From contig CANSPM010000003.1 of assembly GCA_947648875.1 (NCBI GenBank), positions 1 through 64,000 on the forward strand: DNA of 64,000 bases, read 5' to 3'. Positions 17,532 to 24,509 of this stretch are shown in pieces. The stretch is from an uncultured Lachnospiraceae bacterium (GTDB lineage: Bacteria; Bacillota; Clostridia; Lachnospirales; Lachnospiraceae). The position numbers and the translations under genes were made by a program. The notes under the pieces are model-generated. The model made no database searches and was not told the origin of the DNA. It worked only from the letters and a program-made list of their open reading frames with translations. Position 1 is the first letter of the stretch. Each line of letters starts with the position of its first letter.

Positions 17532-17795
17532 ATGGTTAGCCAGAAGGTCACAATCAAAAATCCCACGGGTCTGCATCTGAGACCGGCGGGAATACTATGC
17601 AAGGAAGCAATGCAGTTTAAATCTCTGATTACTTTCCAGTTTCGGGACAGTACGGCCAATGCCAAAAGTGTGTTGAGCGTGCTGGGTGCCTGTGTGAAAT
17701 GCGGAGACGAGATCGAATTTACCTGCGAGGGGGAAGATGAGCAGGAAGCTCTCAAAACATTGATCGGAGCAGTGGAAGGCGGCTTGGGAGAGTAA
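17532..17795 (+). CDS. ptsH: HPr phosphocarrier protein
   Basis: HPr carries phosphate from PEP via Enzyme I to sugar-specific PTS permeases, and in Firmicutes its serine-phosphorylated form acts with CcpA. The catalytic histidine sits in NPTGLHLRPAG near residue 15. The serine site is recognisable as NAKSVLSVL near residue 46, so this is an HPr and not the histidine-lacking Crh. Start ATG 17532 was chosen over 17505 because AGGAGG lies 10 bases upstream and 87 residues is the normal HPr size. A bidirectional terminator follows. Confidence 0.9.
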   Translation: MVSQKVTIKNPTGLHLRPAGILCKEAMQFKSLITFQFRDSTANAKSVLSVLGACVKCGDEIEFTCEGEDEQEALKTLIGAVEGGLGE

Positions 17796-17810
17796 AACCG
17801 AATGTGGATT

Positions 17811-17848
17811 AAAAGAGTCCATCCTGTGTGGGGATGGACTCTTTTCAG
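17811..17848 (+). terminator. Bidirectional terminator between HPr and YuiD-like genes
   Basis: Perfect 14-bp stem AAAAGAGTCCATCC / GGATGGACTCTTTT with a short loop and A/T tails on both sides. It serves the convergent genes on each strand; the minus-strand gene's stop codon overlaps the hairpin at 17845. Confidence 0.9.
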
Positions 17849-18306
17849 ATGAACCGGTAGAACAATATTGCTACAAAGACGCCCAGAATAGCGCCCATCA
17901 GGACCTGAAAAGGTGTGTGTCCGATAAACTCTTTCAGCTTGTCCTGGGCTGATAACTCATCACGCCCCATGTCCTCAAATATTTTAATAATATTATTCAG
18001 TAGCTGCGCCTGAATCCCCGTCTCACGGCGAACTCCGATGGCATCATACATAACGATGATAGCTACGATCAGGGAGATGGCATAGGCATAACTGGCGGAA
18101 CCGTGCTCCAGGTAGGTGGCTGTGACCAGCGCGCATACGGTGGCGGAATGGGAACTGGGCATACCGCCACTCCCCACCAGGCGTTCCGCCACAAATTTTT
18201 TTGTAAACAGCAAATGAATCAGCGTCTTAAGAATCTGCGCGATCAGCCAACCCAGGGCTGCGGCCAGAAAAATCTTATTTTGCATTAGTCCGGTAAAAAA
18301 ATCCAT
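17845..18306 (-). CDS. Divergent PAP2-family (YuiD/DUF212) membrane protein
   Basis: An integral membrane protein related to PAP2 phosphatases. The motif SGGMPSSHSATVCAL is clear, and KKFVAERLVGSGG precedes it; a YDAIGVRRETGIQAQLLN segment matches the DUF212 family. About four hydrophobic helices. The substrate is unknown; a role in lipid phosphate (for example undecaprenyl-pyrophosphate) recycling is only a guess from the fold. I start at the ATG whose complement is 18304-18306 (MDFFTGL, 153 residues), preceded by GAGGTTAGGAAAC, instead of the longer ORF-track start. This is the only minus-strand gene I accept in the window. Confidence 0.85.
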   Translation of the reverse strand: MDFFTGLMQNKIFLAAALGWLIAQILKTLIHLLFTKKFVAERLVGSGGMPSSHSATVCALVTATYLEHGSASYAYAISLIVAIIVMYDAIGVRRETGIQAQLLNNIIKIFEDMGRDELSAQDKLKEFIGHTPFQVLMGAILGVFVAILFYRFI

Positions 18307-18414
18307 GTTTCCTAACCTCATTTCCCTGTACATTATACACGATTCCACGCAAGATATCCAGACCTATTCATACATTTTTTTGTGCTTTCCGCATAATCCG
18401 AGATGCATAAAGTG

Positions 18415-18443
18415 TTGAAAATATCGACCATATATGGTAGTAT
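18415..18443 (+). promoter_or_regulatory. Promoter with palindromic spacer for the GtrB-like gene
   Basis: TTGAAA (18415-18420), a 17-bp spacer and TAGTAT (18438-18443). The spacer holds the 12-bp palindrome ACCATATATGGT (18427-18438), which could be an operator. Confidence 0.55.
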
Positions 18444-18555
18444 TTTTATGTTTAAATGATGCTTTGAACGCAATTACAGTCATTGTTCGGGCATTCTGAC
18501 TGAGAAGCCAAGAAGAAAAGAACAAGAGGAAATTCAGGTAGTGAAAGGAAAAAAA

Positions 18556-19485
18556 ATGTGTGTGCTTAGTATAATTGTACCATGCTACAACGAGGAGGAG
18601 TCCGTTGCGGATTTCTACGAGGAACTGATGAAGAACGAGCTTTTTTTTAAAGAAAAAGGTCTGGAAATAGAAATTCTGTATGTTGACGATGGTTCCCGGG
18701 ACAATACGGCGGCAGAGGTAAAAAAACTGCGGGAGAGGGATGAGAGGGTGCGCCTGATATCTTTCTCACGGAATTTTGGCAAGGAGGCAGGCATGTACGC
18801 CGGGCTGGAGAAGTCCCGGGGGGATTATGTGGTGTTGATGGATGTGGACCTACAGGACCCGCCTTCATTGCTGCCAGAGATGTATTCGTATGTGGAGCAG
18901 GGATATGACTCGGTGGCAACCCGGCGCGTCAGTCGAAAGGGGGAGCCGCCCATTCGCTCCTTTTTTGCCAGAATGTTTTACCGGCTTATGAAGCATATCT
19001 CAAGAACGGAGATTATGGACGGCGCAAGGGATTATCGGTTGATGACCCGCCAGATGGTAAACGCGATTTTGGAGATGCGGGAATACAACCGTTTTACCAA
19101 GGGCATCTATGGCTGGGTGGGATTTAAGACCAAGTGGCTGGAGTATGAAAACGTGGAGCGGGCCAAGGGAGAGACCAAGTGGAATTTCTGGAAACTGCTG
19201 ATCTATTCTCTGGAGGGAATCACTGCTTTCTCCACTGTGCCACTGAGCATGGCTTCCGTCTTAGGAGTGCTGTTCTGTATGTTGGCATTTATTCTGATTA
19301 TTTTTATCATTGTGCGCACCAGTATATTTGGGGACCCCGTATCGGGCTGGCCTTCTCTGGTTTGTATTATCTCTCTGATCAGCGGCGTACAGCTCTTCTG
19401 CATGGGTATTATCGGTCAGTATCTGGCCAAGACGTATCTGGAGGTAAAAAGACGCCCGATTTATATTGTTAAGGAGGAATTATAG
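18556..19485 (+). CDS. GT2 glycosyltransferase, GtrB/DPM1-like, with two C-terminal membrane helices
   Basis: Family 2 glycosyltransferase that most likely moves a sugar from a nucleotide donor to undecaprenyl phosphate on the cytoplasmic face. Motifs: VPCYNEEESV at the N-terminus, YVDDGSRD, the DVDLQDPP metal site near residue 97, and the RDYRLMTRQ acceptor loop. Two hydrophobic helices follow (about residues 228-260 and 268-295), as in GtrB/ArnC-type proteins. Start ATG 18556 is preferred to GTG 18541 because AAAGGA lies 7 bases ahead. It stands alone with its own promoter. The polyprenyl-phosphate sugar it would make is the donor type used by the GT-C proteins further downstream. Confidence 0.85.
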   Translation: MCVLSIIVPCYNEEESVADFYEELMKNELFFKEKGLEIEILYVDDGSRDNTAAEVKKLRERDERVRLISFSRNFGKEAGMYAGLEKSRGDYVVLMDVDLQDPPSLLPEMYSYVEQGYDSVATRRVSRKGEPPIRSFFARMFYRLMKHISRTEIMDGARDYRLMTRQMVNAILEMREYNRFTKGIYGWVGFKTKWLEYENVERAKGETKWNFWKLLIYSLEGITAFSTVPLSMASVLGVLFCMLAFILIIFIIVRTSIFGDPVSGWPSLVCIISLISGVQLFCMGIIGQYLAKTYLEVKRRPIYIVKEEL

Positions 19486-19594
19486 AAAAATACCCGTTAT
19501 TTGTTGCTTCTCGTTGATATATAAAGATATTTGATAATAAAAATCACTATACATTTTTCGACAGATATGATATGATTAGTGCAATCAATTACAG

Positions 19595-20063
19595 TAAGGG
19601 GCAGTACTTGACATGTGAAAGGGGAATTCATTATGGACATTTCTGCTGTAAAAGATTACGAACTGGAGTGCTATATCACGGAGATTATGCTGGATATAGG
19701 TGTTCCTGCGCATCTGAAAGGATATCATTATCTGCGTGATGCCATCCTGCTATCTGGCAGGGATATGGAGGTGGTAAGCAGTGTTACCAAATTGCTGTAT
19801 CCTACCATCGCCAAACATTTTAAGACCACAGATCAGAAAGTCGAGCGGGCGATACGCAATGCCATCGAAGTGTCTTGGACGAGGGGAAACGTCGAGACCT
19901 TTGAAAAACTGTTTGGATATTCCGCGCAACAGGGCAAAAGCCGTCCCACTAACAGCGAGTACATAGCCAGAATTGCAGATAAGATGCGGCTGGACATGAA
20001 AGCGAGATAAGTGGCCTGAACAAGTAATTGAGATAGCTGGTTACCAATGAGCACTGCCCCTTA
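19595..20063. repeat. 11-bp inverted repeats flanking the Spo0A-C-like gene
   Basis: TAAGGGGCAGT (19595-19605) upstream and its perfect reverse complement ACTGCCCCTTA (20053-20063) downstream enclose exactly one gene. The match extends imperfectly to 17 bases. The outer arm lies just before the terminator. No target-site duplication is evident. Confidence 0.45.
19633..20010 (+). CDS. Free-standing Spo0A C-terminal-domain protein
   Basis: A 125-residue protein consisting only of the Spo0A DNA-binding (effector) domain. The region ITEIMLDIGVPAHLKGYHYLRDAI matches the family's first helices, and VERAIRNAIEVSWTRGN matches its recognition-helix region. There is no receiver domain, so it cannot be switched by phosphorelay in the normal way. 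It could compete for or supplement 0A-box binding; which genes it controls is not visible here. ATG 19633 follows GAAAGGGG at 8 bases. It has its own strong terminator and is bracketed by inverted repeats, so it is probably a one-gene unit. Full-length Spo0A would be elsewhere in the genome. Confidence 0.8.
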   Translation: MDISAVKDYELECYITEIMLDIGVPAHLKGYHYLRDAILLSGRDMEVVSSVTKLLYPTIAKHFKTTDQKVERAIRNAIEVSWTRGNVETFEKLFGYSAQQGKSRPTNSEYIARIADKMRLDMKAR

Positions 20064-20068
20064 TAGTT

Positions 20069-20098
20069 AAAAAGAGACTTGAGTCAGGTCTCTTTTTT
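20069..20098 (+). terminator. Intrinsic terminator after the Spo0A-C-like gene
   Basis: AAAAAGAGAC / GTCTCTTTTTT with a 9-nt loop and six T's. Confidence 0.85.
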
Positions 20099-20140
20099 AG
20101 TGTGTGACAATGGAATCCTGGCCGAGCGCAAATTCTATTG

Positions 20141-20170
20141 TTGTTCAAAACAGGAAATATGTGGTATACT
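20141..20170 (+). promoter_or_regulatory. Promoter at the start of the glycan locus
   Basis: TTGTTC (20141-20146), an 18-bp spacer and TATACT (20165-20170). Transcription would begin around 20177, directly at the leader hairpin of locus C. Confidence 0.5.
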
Positions 20171-20179
20171 ACTTCCAGA

Positions 20180-20239
20180 GAACATGCGGAACGCATAACA
20201 GCATGTTCCAGAAAAACGCGGAACGCAAAAAGAAAGGGA
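20180..20239 (+). repeat. Leader hairpin repeat, locus C
   Basis: A perfect 8-bp stem GAACATGC (20180-20187) / GCATGTTC (20201-20208) with the 13-nt loop GGAACGCATAACA. A second copy, GCGGAACGCAAAAAG, follows and leads into AAAGGGA. The arrangement is the same as loci A and B: a stem, a 13-nt loop beginning GG-N-AC, then a loop copy joined to the ribosome binding site. The loop differs from GGAACTCTAAACA at four positions, so membership is probable rather than certain. Confidence 0.5.
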
Positions 20240-20250
20240 CTGATGAGCAA

Positions 20251-21264
20251 ATGATTATTCTGTTATGGCTGCTGCTGGCCCTGCTTCCCTGGCTGCTGGG
20301 GGCGGCGGTCCGGACAGTGATATGCCGGGATACATCGGATGTGATTCATATGACGGACGCCTGGATCACCGGCGCACTGTGCTGCATCGGCCTGGCGGAG
20401 GTGCTGCATCTGCTGGGCACTTTTGGACATCTGTCTCTGAGCAGACTGACTGTGCTTTGGTATTGCTGTCTGGCTGTACTGAGTCTGCTCTCTCTGGTTC
20501 TGGTGGTATGGACCTGGCGCAGACACGGGGAGCGTTTTCGGATTTTGCCCCAGGCGGGCGGAAACTTTGTACTGCCTGGTCTTTTCCTGCTGTTGGTGCT
20601 GATACAGGCTGTGTATGTATACTGCGCGTCGGCTATAACTGCTCCCGGGGATATCATGGTGGAGACGCTGCGCAGTTTTCAGGCCACGGATGGTATATAC
20701 CAGGTGAATCCCCTGACGGGACAGACTTATGAGCAGGGTATGTCTGCGCGTTACAGGATTCTGTGTCTGCCCACTCTGTATGCGCTGATTGGGGCGTCCT
20801 TTCCTGTGGACGGAAGGGTGCTGGTGCAGAACCTGATACCGGTGGTGGTGTTGGCAGGGGCCTATATGGCTTATTATCGCCTTGCCAGGCTGCTATTCGA
20901 TGATAACCTGAGAAAAAAATACTTATTGCTGATTCTTGTGGCAATGGTTTTCTGGTGCGGGGAGAGCTTCCCCTGGCTGGACGGCTATGCCGCCCTGCAC
21001 GGCGCATGGCTGGGAACTTCTATCCGAAACCTGATTCTGCTGCCATACGCGCTGTCCTTGGGGATTGAGAGGGATTTGCGCCGCAGCTGGCCGTGTATGT
21101 TCCTGTGCGTGCTGGCGGAGGCCTGTATCTGCTGGACCTTCAATGGACTGGGCATGTGCCTGCTTTTGCTGGCGATGATGGCGGCGCTTAATAAAGTCGG
21201 CGCCTGGGGTTTTTGTCGCCGTCTGTTCTCCCGGATTTTGGGGAGTGAGGAGGAGCGGCCATGA
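20251..21264 (+). CDS. Multi-spanning membrane protein, GT-C-like N-terminal half
   Basis: A 337-residue, very hydrophobic protein with roughly nine transmembrane segments. It resembles Lachnospiraceae GT-C-type membrane proteins (possibly DUF6077), but I cannot confirm a family. An extracytoplasmic loop after about residue 140 contains TAPGDIMVETLRSFQATDGIYQ, a place where GT-C enzymes carry acidic catalytic residues. ATG 20251 is used; a three-codon ORF ATGAGCAAATGA overlaps it upstream. The stop overlaps the next gene's start (ATGA). Together, this gene and the next have the plan of one GT-C enzyme: many helices, then a soluble C-terminal domain. Confidence 0.65.
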   Translation: MIILLWLLLALLPWLLGAAVRTVICRDTSDVIHMTDAWITGALCCIGLAEVLHLLGTFGHLSLSRLTVLWYCCLAVLSLLSLVLVVWTWRRHGERFRILPQAGGNFVLPGLFLLLVLIQAVYVYCASAITAPGDIMVETLRSFQATDGIYQVNPLTGQTYEQGMSARYRILCLPTLYALIGASFPVDGRVLVQNLIPVVVLAGAYMAYYRLARLLFDDNLRKKYLLLILVAMVFWCGESFPWLDGYAALHGAWLGTSIRNLILLPYALSLGIERDLRRSWPCMFLCVLAEACICWTFNGLGMCLLLLAMMAALNKVGAWGFCRRLFSRILGSEEERP

Positions 21265-22178
21265 GAGAACTTTTGCAAAGCGCGCTGTATGGTCCGGGCA
21301 GCTATTTCCAGAGCAATCATATGGTGGTGCTGGCCCTGGGGGTTTTGCTATATTTCGCTGTAGCGGGGCGAGGGCTCGGGGCGAGGAAAAAGCGACTGCT
21401 GGCTGTGACGGCCACATGGTTGGCGGCGGTGCTTTTCCCGGGGAGCGCAGTGATCCTGATGCTATACCAGACCAGATTCTACAGCTATCACTGGATCTGG
21501 AGTCTGGTGCCTGTCACCCTGTGCGTCGCCTGGGGCGGTACGGAGCTGCTGTGGGAACTGACCGGGCAGCGACGCCGGGATGGGAGGAGAGCCTGGCGGC
21601 TGGTCGGCGGCCTGGCTGTGCTTCTGGCGCTTTTGTTGCTTACAGGCAATCTGGGGAAGATCCAAAGTGCCGAAAAGGAGCAGGAATCGGCACTACAGGC
21701 GGCAGTATACCTGGACAAACTCCCGGAGAGCAGAGAGATGCTGCTGTGGGCCCCACGCCCTGTTCTGGAGGAGATTCGGAGGCATACCGGCGAGATACGG
21801 TTGCTGTATGGGCGCAACATGTGGGAGCCGGAGGCGGCGGCTTACGCTTACGACAGTTATCCCATGGAGCAGCAGCGTCTGTTTGACTGGATGGAAACCC
21901 TGGAGAAGGGGGATGCTTATGAGATCCCTTTGGGGCTTAAAATCTATCTGGAGGATGTGGCGGCGGTATGGGAGGAAGGTCGGGACCAGGGGGACCAGGT
22001 ACTGGCGGATGCCCATATGCTGCAATTAGCGGCCCGGCAGGGAGCGGCGCTGTGGGTATTCCCTGACCGGGTGACGGAGCGCATCGCTTTGGCCTGCGGG
22101 CGGATGGGACAGGAGTACGGGCTGCGGGCACGGATGTTGGGAGAAACGGAGGGGTATACGATATGGCGATGCGAGTGA
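21261..22178 (+). CDS. Membrane protein with C-terminal soluble domain, possible partner half
   Basis: A 305-residue protein with about four hydrophobic helices (roughly residues 20-40, 48-70, 75-95 and 112-130) and then a ~170-residue soluble domain, probably extracellular, with LLYGRNMWEPEAAAYAYDSYP near residue 185. I see no catalytic motif. It is translationally coupled to the gene before it. The soluble domain is like the one that terminates large GT-C glycosyltransferases, which is why I suspect that these two genes encode a two-piece enzyme. Not assigned to a family with confidence. Confidence 0.6.
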   Translation: MRELLQSALYGPGSYFQSNHMVVLALGVLLYFAVAGRGLGARKKRLLAVTATWLAAVLFPGSAVILMLYQTRFYSYHWIWSLVPVTLCVAWGGTELLWELTGQRRRDGRRAWRLVGGLAVLLALLLLTGNLGKIQSAEKEQESALQAAVYLDKLPESREMLLWAPRPVLEEIRRHTGEIRLLYGRNMWEPEAAAYAYDSYPMEQQRLFDWMETLEKGDAYEIPLGLKIYLEDVAAVWEEGRDQGDQVLADAHMLQLAARQGAALWVFPDRVTERIALACGRMGQEYGLRARMLGETEGYTIWRCE

Positions 22179-22199
22179 TGCCCGGATGAGGGGGACAGA

Positions 22200-22958
22200 G
22201 TGAACGAGACAGTCAGTATCATTGTGCCGGTGTACAACGCCGAAAAATATATTGTGGAGACCATGGAACATGTGGTGGCCCAGACCTATGAAGACTGGGA
22301 AATGCTGCTGGTGGTGGACGGCTGCGGTGACGATTCCGCACAGGTGATTCGGGAGTATCAAAAGTCCAGGGGAGAGGGACGGCTGCGGGTTTTGGTCAAT
22401 GAGGAAAACAAGGGGGCGGCCCGGTCCAGAAACAGAGGGCTTCTGGAGGCCGGAGGCCGGTATATCGCCTATGTGGACGCAGATGATTTGTGGAGGCCGG
22501 AGAAGCTGGATAGGCAGCTGCAATATATGAGAGAGAAGCAGGCGGCATTTGTGTTTACGGGATATGAGTTCGCGGACGAGGAGGGGGTGGGCACCGGCAA
22601 AGTGGTACATGTACCGTCTCGGCTGACCTACAGAGAAGCGCTTAAGAACACCACTATCTTTACCTCCACAGTGATGTTTGACACCCAAAGGATTCCCAGA
22701 GAAATGCTGGAGATGCCGGAAATCAAGAGCGAGGATACCGCGCTGTGGTGGAAAGTTCTCAGGCAGGGTCATACGGCCTGGGGACTGGATCAGAATCTGG
22801 TGCTGTACCGCAGACCCCGGCAATCGCTTTCGTCCAACAAGCTGGAGGCTGTCCGCAGGATTTGGAATCTGTACCGGAAGGCGGAGGGGCTGTCGGTTCT
22901 TTACAGTTTGTACAACTTTTGTTTCTGGGCCTGGCGGGCGGTGATGCGCAGAATCTAA
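22200..22958 (+). CDS. GT2 glycosyltransferase
   Basis: Cytoplasmic inverting GT2 enzyme of 252 residues. VSIIVPVYNAEKYI opens the nucleotide-binding fold, and VDGCGDDS and YVDADDLWRPEKLD give the donor and metal-binding aspartates. Acidic IKSEDTALWWKVLRQGH near residue 180 supplies the likely catalytic base region. The fold and length fit WcaA-type enzymes; donor and acceptor sugars cannot be read from the sequence. GTG 22200 is the start, supported by GAGGGGG 6-7 bases upstream. Ends the first small glycan transcription unit before a new promoter at 23.0 kb. Confidence 0.85.
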   Translation: MNETVSIIVPVYNAEKYIVETMEHVVAQTYEDWEMLLVVDGCGDDSAQVIREYQKSRGEGRLRVLVNEENKGAARSRNRGLLEAGGRYIAYVDADDLWRPEKLDRQLQYMREKQAAFVFTGYEFADEEGVGTGKVVHVPSRLTYREALKNTTIFTSTVMFDTQRIPREMLEMPEIKSEDTALWWKVLRQGHTAWGLDQNLVLYRRPRQSLSSNKLEAVRRIWNLYRKAEGLSVLYSLYNFCFWAWRAVMRRI

Positions 22959-22994
22959 GCGGATCGGAGCCAAGGACAGGAACGGATTCTTCTG

Positions 22995-23023
22995 TGGACG
23001 GGCTATGGGAAGTATGCTATAAT
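22995..23023 (+). promoter_or_regulatory. Extended -10 promoter ahead of the main glycan operon
   Basis: TGGACG (22995-23000), a 17-bp spacer, and TATGCTATAAT, a perfect TG-N-TATAAT extended -10 box ending at 23023. It would drive the priming transferase and the genes that follow it closely. Confidence 0.6.
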
Positions 23024-23088
23024 CTATTTTTAATAATTGTTCTGCCGATGTGGCGGACATGTTACACGAAAGTAAGAAGGATATGGGA

Positions 23089-24498
23089 ATGCGGAAACTG
23101 GAAACCTCTAAAAGAATCATATTGCTGGCCTTGTCCGGGGTCTGTCTGGCGCTGGAGTCGCTGGTCTTTGTCTATTATTGGAAGACCAATTTCAGCCCCA
23201 GCATAACCGCCAGTACCGGCGTGCGCTATTATTGGCGCGCGGACGCTCTACAGATTGCGTTTTATGTGGGCATGCTGTTTTTCTTTTCACATATGTATGG
23301 AGGTATGCGGATCGGTTACCTGAAAAACGGGGAAGTGATCTTCTCTCAGGTCTTTGCCAGTCTGGCGGCGGAGGTGCTGCTGTACGCCCAGCTGTCCATT
23401 ATGGCCAAACAACTTTTTGTACCGCATTGCTTTGTCTACATGATGATTCTGCAGATAATCATCATTGCGGTGTGGAATAACATCGCATATTGGATCTATA
23501 AAACGGTATTCCCGCCCAGAAAGATGCTGCTGGTCCACGGAGACAGGCCCATTGAGAGTATAGTGGGCAAGTTTCAAAGTCGTAAGGATAAATATGACAT
23601 TGTAAGATATATCCATGTGTCGGAGGGAATGGAGAAAGTCTGCCGGGAGATCATGGAAGGGTATGAGCGCAGAGACTTCCACGCCGTAGTAATCTGGGAT
23701 ATTCCCACCCAGGAGCGGAACGCCCTGATGAAATACTGCTATGCCAGATCTATCCGCGTCTACATGATGCCCAAGATCACGGATGTCATCATACGGGGTA
23801 CGGAGGAGCTACATCTCTTTGACACGCCCATTCTGCTGACCAGAGAATACAGCCTGACCGTGGAACAGCGCTTTGCCAAGCGTCTGATTGACCTGGTGTT
23901 TGCCGTGCTGCTGTTCCTCATCACTTCGCCCATCATGTTGATCACTGCCGTGGCTGTCAAGATTTATGACGGAGGTCCGGTGTTGTATAAGCAGGTGCGC
24001 TGTACTTTGGATCAGCGTCAGTTCCATATTCTTAAGTTCCGCAGCATGAGGGTGGATGCGGAGAAGGACGGCGTGGCCAGGCTGGCACAGAAAAACGACG
24101 GTCGTATCACACCTGTGGGCAAGTTTATCCGGAAGGTAAGAATCGACGAGCTGCCCCAGCTGATCAATATCATCAGGGGGGACATGTCTTTCATCGGCCC
24201 CAGGCCGGAGAGACCGGAGATTATTGCCCAGTATATGGAGATGATGCCGGAGTTTGCCTATCGCATGAAGGTGAAGGCCGGTCTGGCCGGATATGCTCAG
24301 GTCTATGGAAAGTACAATACCACGCCCTATGACAAGCTGAAACTGGATCTGACTTACATCGAAAATTATTCCACATGGCTTGATCTCCAGCTTATGCTGC
24401 TGACTTTGAAGGTGTTGTTCTGGCCGGACAGCACGGAGGGCGTGGAGAGCGAGCAGATCACGGCGCTGAGGGAGTCCATGAGAAATGAGGAAAAGTAG
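23089..24498 (+). CDS. Polyprenyl-phosphate sugar-1-phosphate transferase (priming enzyme)
   Basis: Starts repeat-unit assembly by moving a sugar-1-phosphate from a UDP-sugar to undecaprenyl phosphate. The plan is that of the long PHPT family: four N-terminal helices, a nucleotide-binding-like cytoplasmic domain, a fifth helix or re-entrant segment (LIDLVFAVLLFLITSPIML near residue 280), then the catalytic domain with ILKFRSMRVDAE, IDELPQLINIIRGDMS and IGPRPERPE. About 469 residues. Start ATG 23089 is chosen because AAGAAGG lies 8 bases upstream; the track start 23050 adds 13 residues with no ribosome binding site. A second, short transferase lies at 30.5 kb, so two kinds of glycan or two primers are likely. 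Confidence 0.93.
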   Translation: MRKLETSKRIILLALSGVCLALESLVFVYYWKTNFSPSITASTGVRYYWRADALQIAFYVGMLFFFSHMYGGMRIGYLKNGEVIFSQVFASLAAEVLLYAQLSIMAKQLFVPHCFVYMMILQIIIIAVWNNIAYWIYKTVFPPRKMLLVHGDRPIESIVGKFQSRKDKYDIVRYIHVSEGMEKVCREIMEGYERRDFHAVVIWDIPTQERNALMKYCYARSIRVYMMPKITDVIIRGTEELHLFDTPILLTREYSLTVEQRFAKRLIDLVFAVLLFLITSPIMLITAVAVKIYDGGPVLYKQVRCTLDQRQFHILKFRSMRVDAEKDGVARLAQKNDGRITPVGKFIRKVRIDELPQLINIIRGDMSFIGPRPERPEIIAQYMEMMPEFAYRMKVKAGLAGYAQVYGKYNTTPYDKLKLDLTYIENYSTWLDLQLMLLTLKVLFWPDSTEGVESEQITALRESMRNEEK

Positions 24499-24509
24499 GG
24501 AGGCGGCGT

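Noticed and set aside
19595-20063. Insertion-sequence interpretation of the Spo0A-C-like gene and its inverted repeats
   Set aside because: No transposase, no target-site duplication, and the enclosed gene is a regulator; kept only as an inverted repeat.
20243-20254. Three-codon ORF ATGAGCAAATGA before the GT-C-like gene as a regulatory leader peptide
   Set aside because: It could aid translational coupling, but such a short ORF is easily found by chance, so it is only mentioned in the gene entry.
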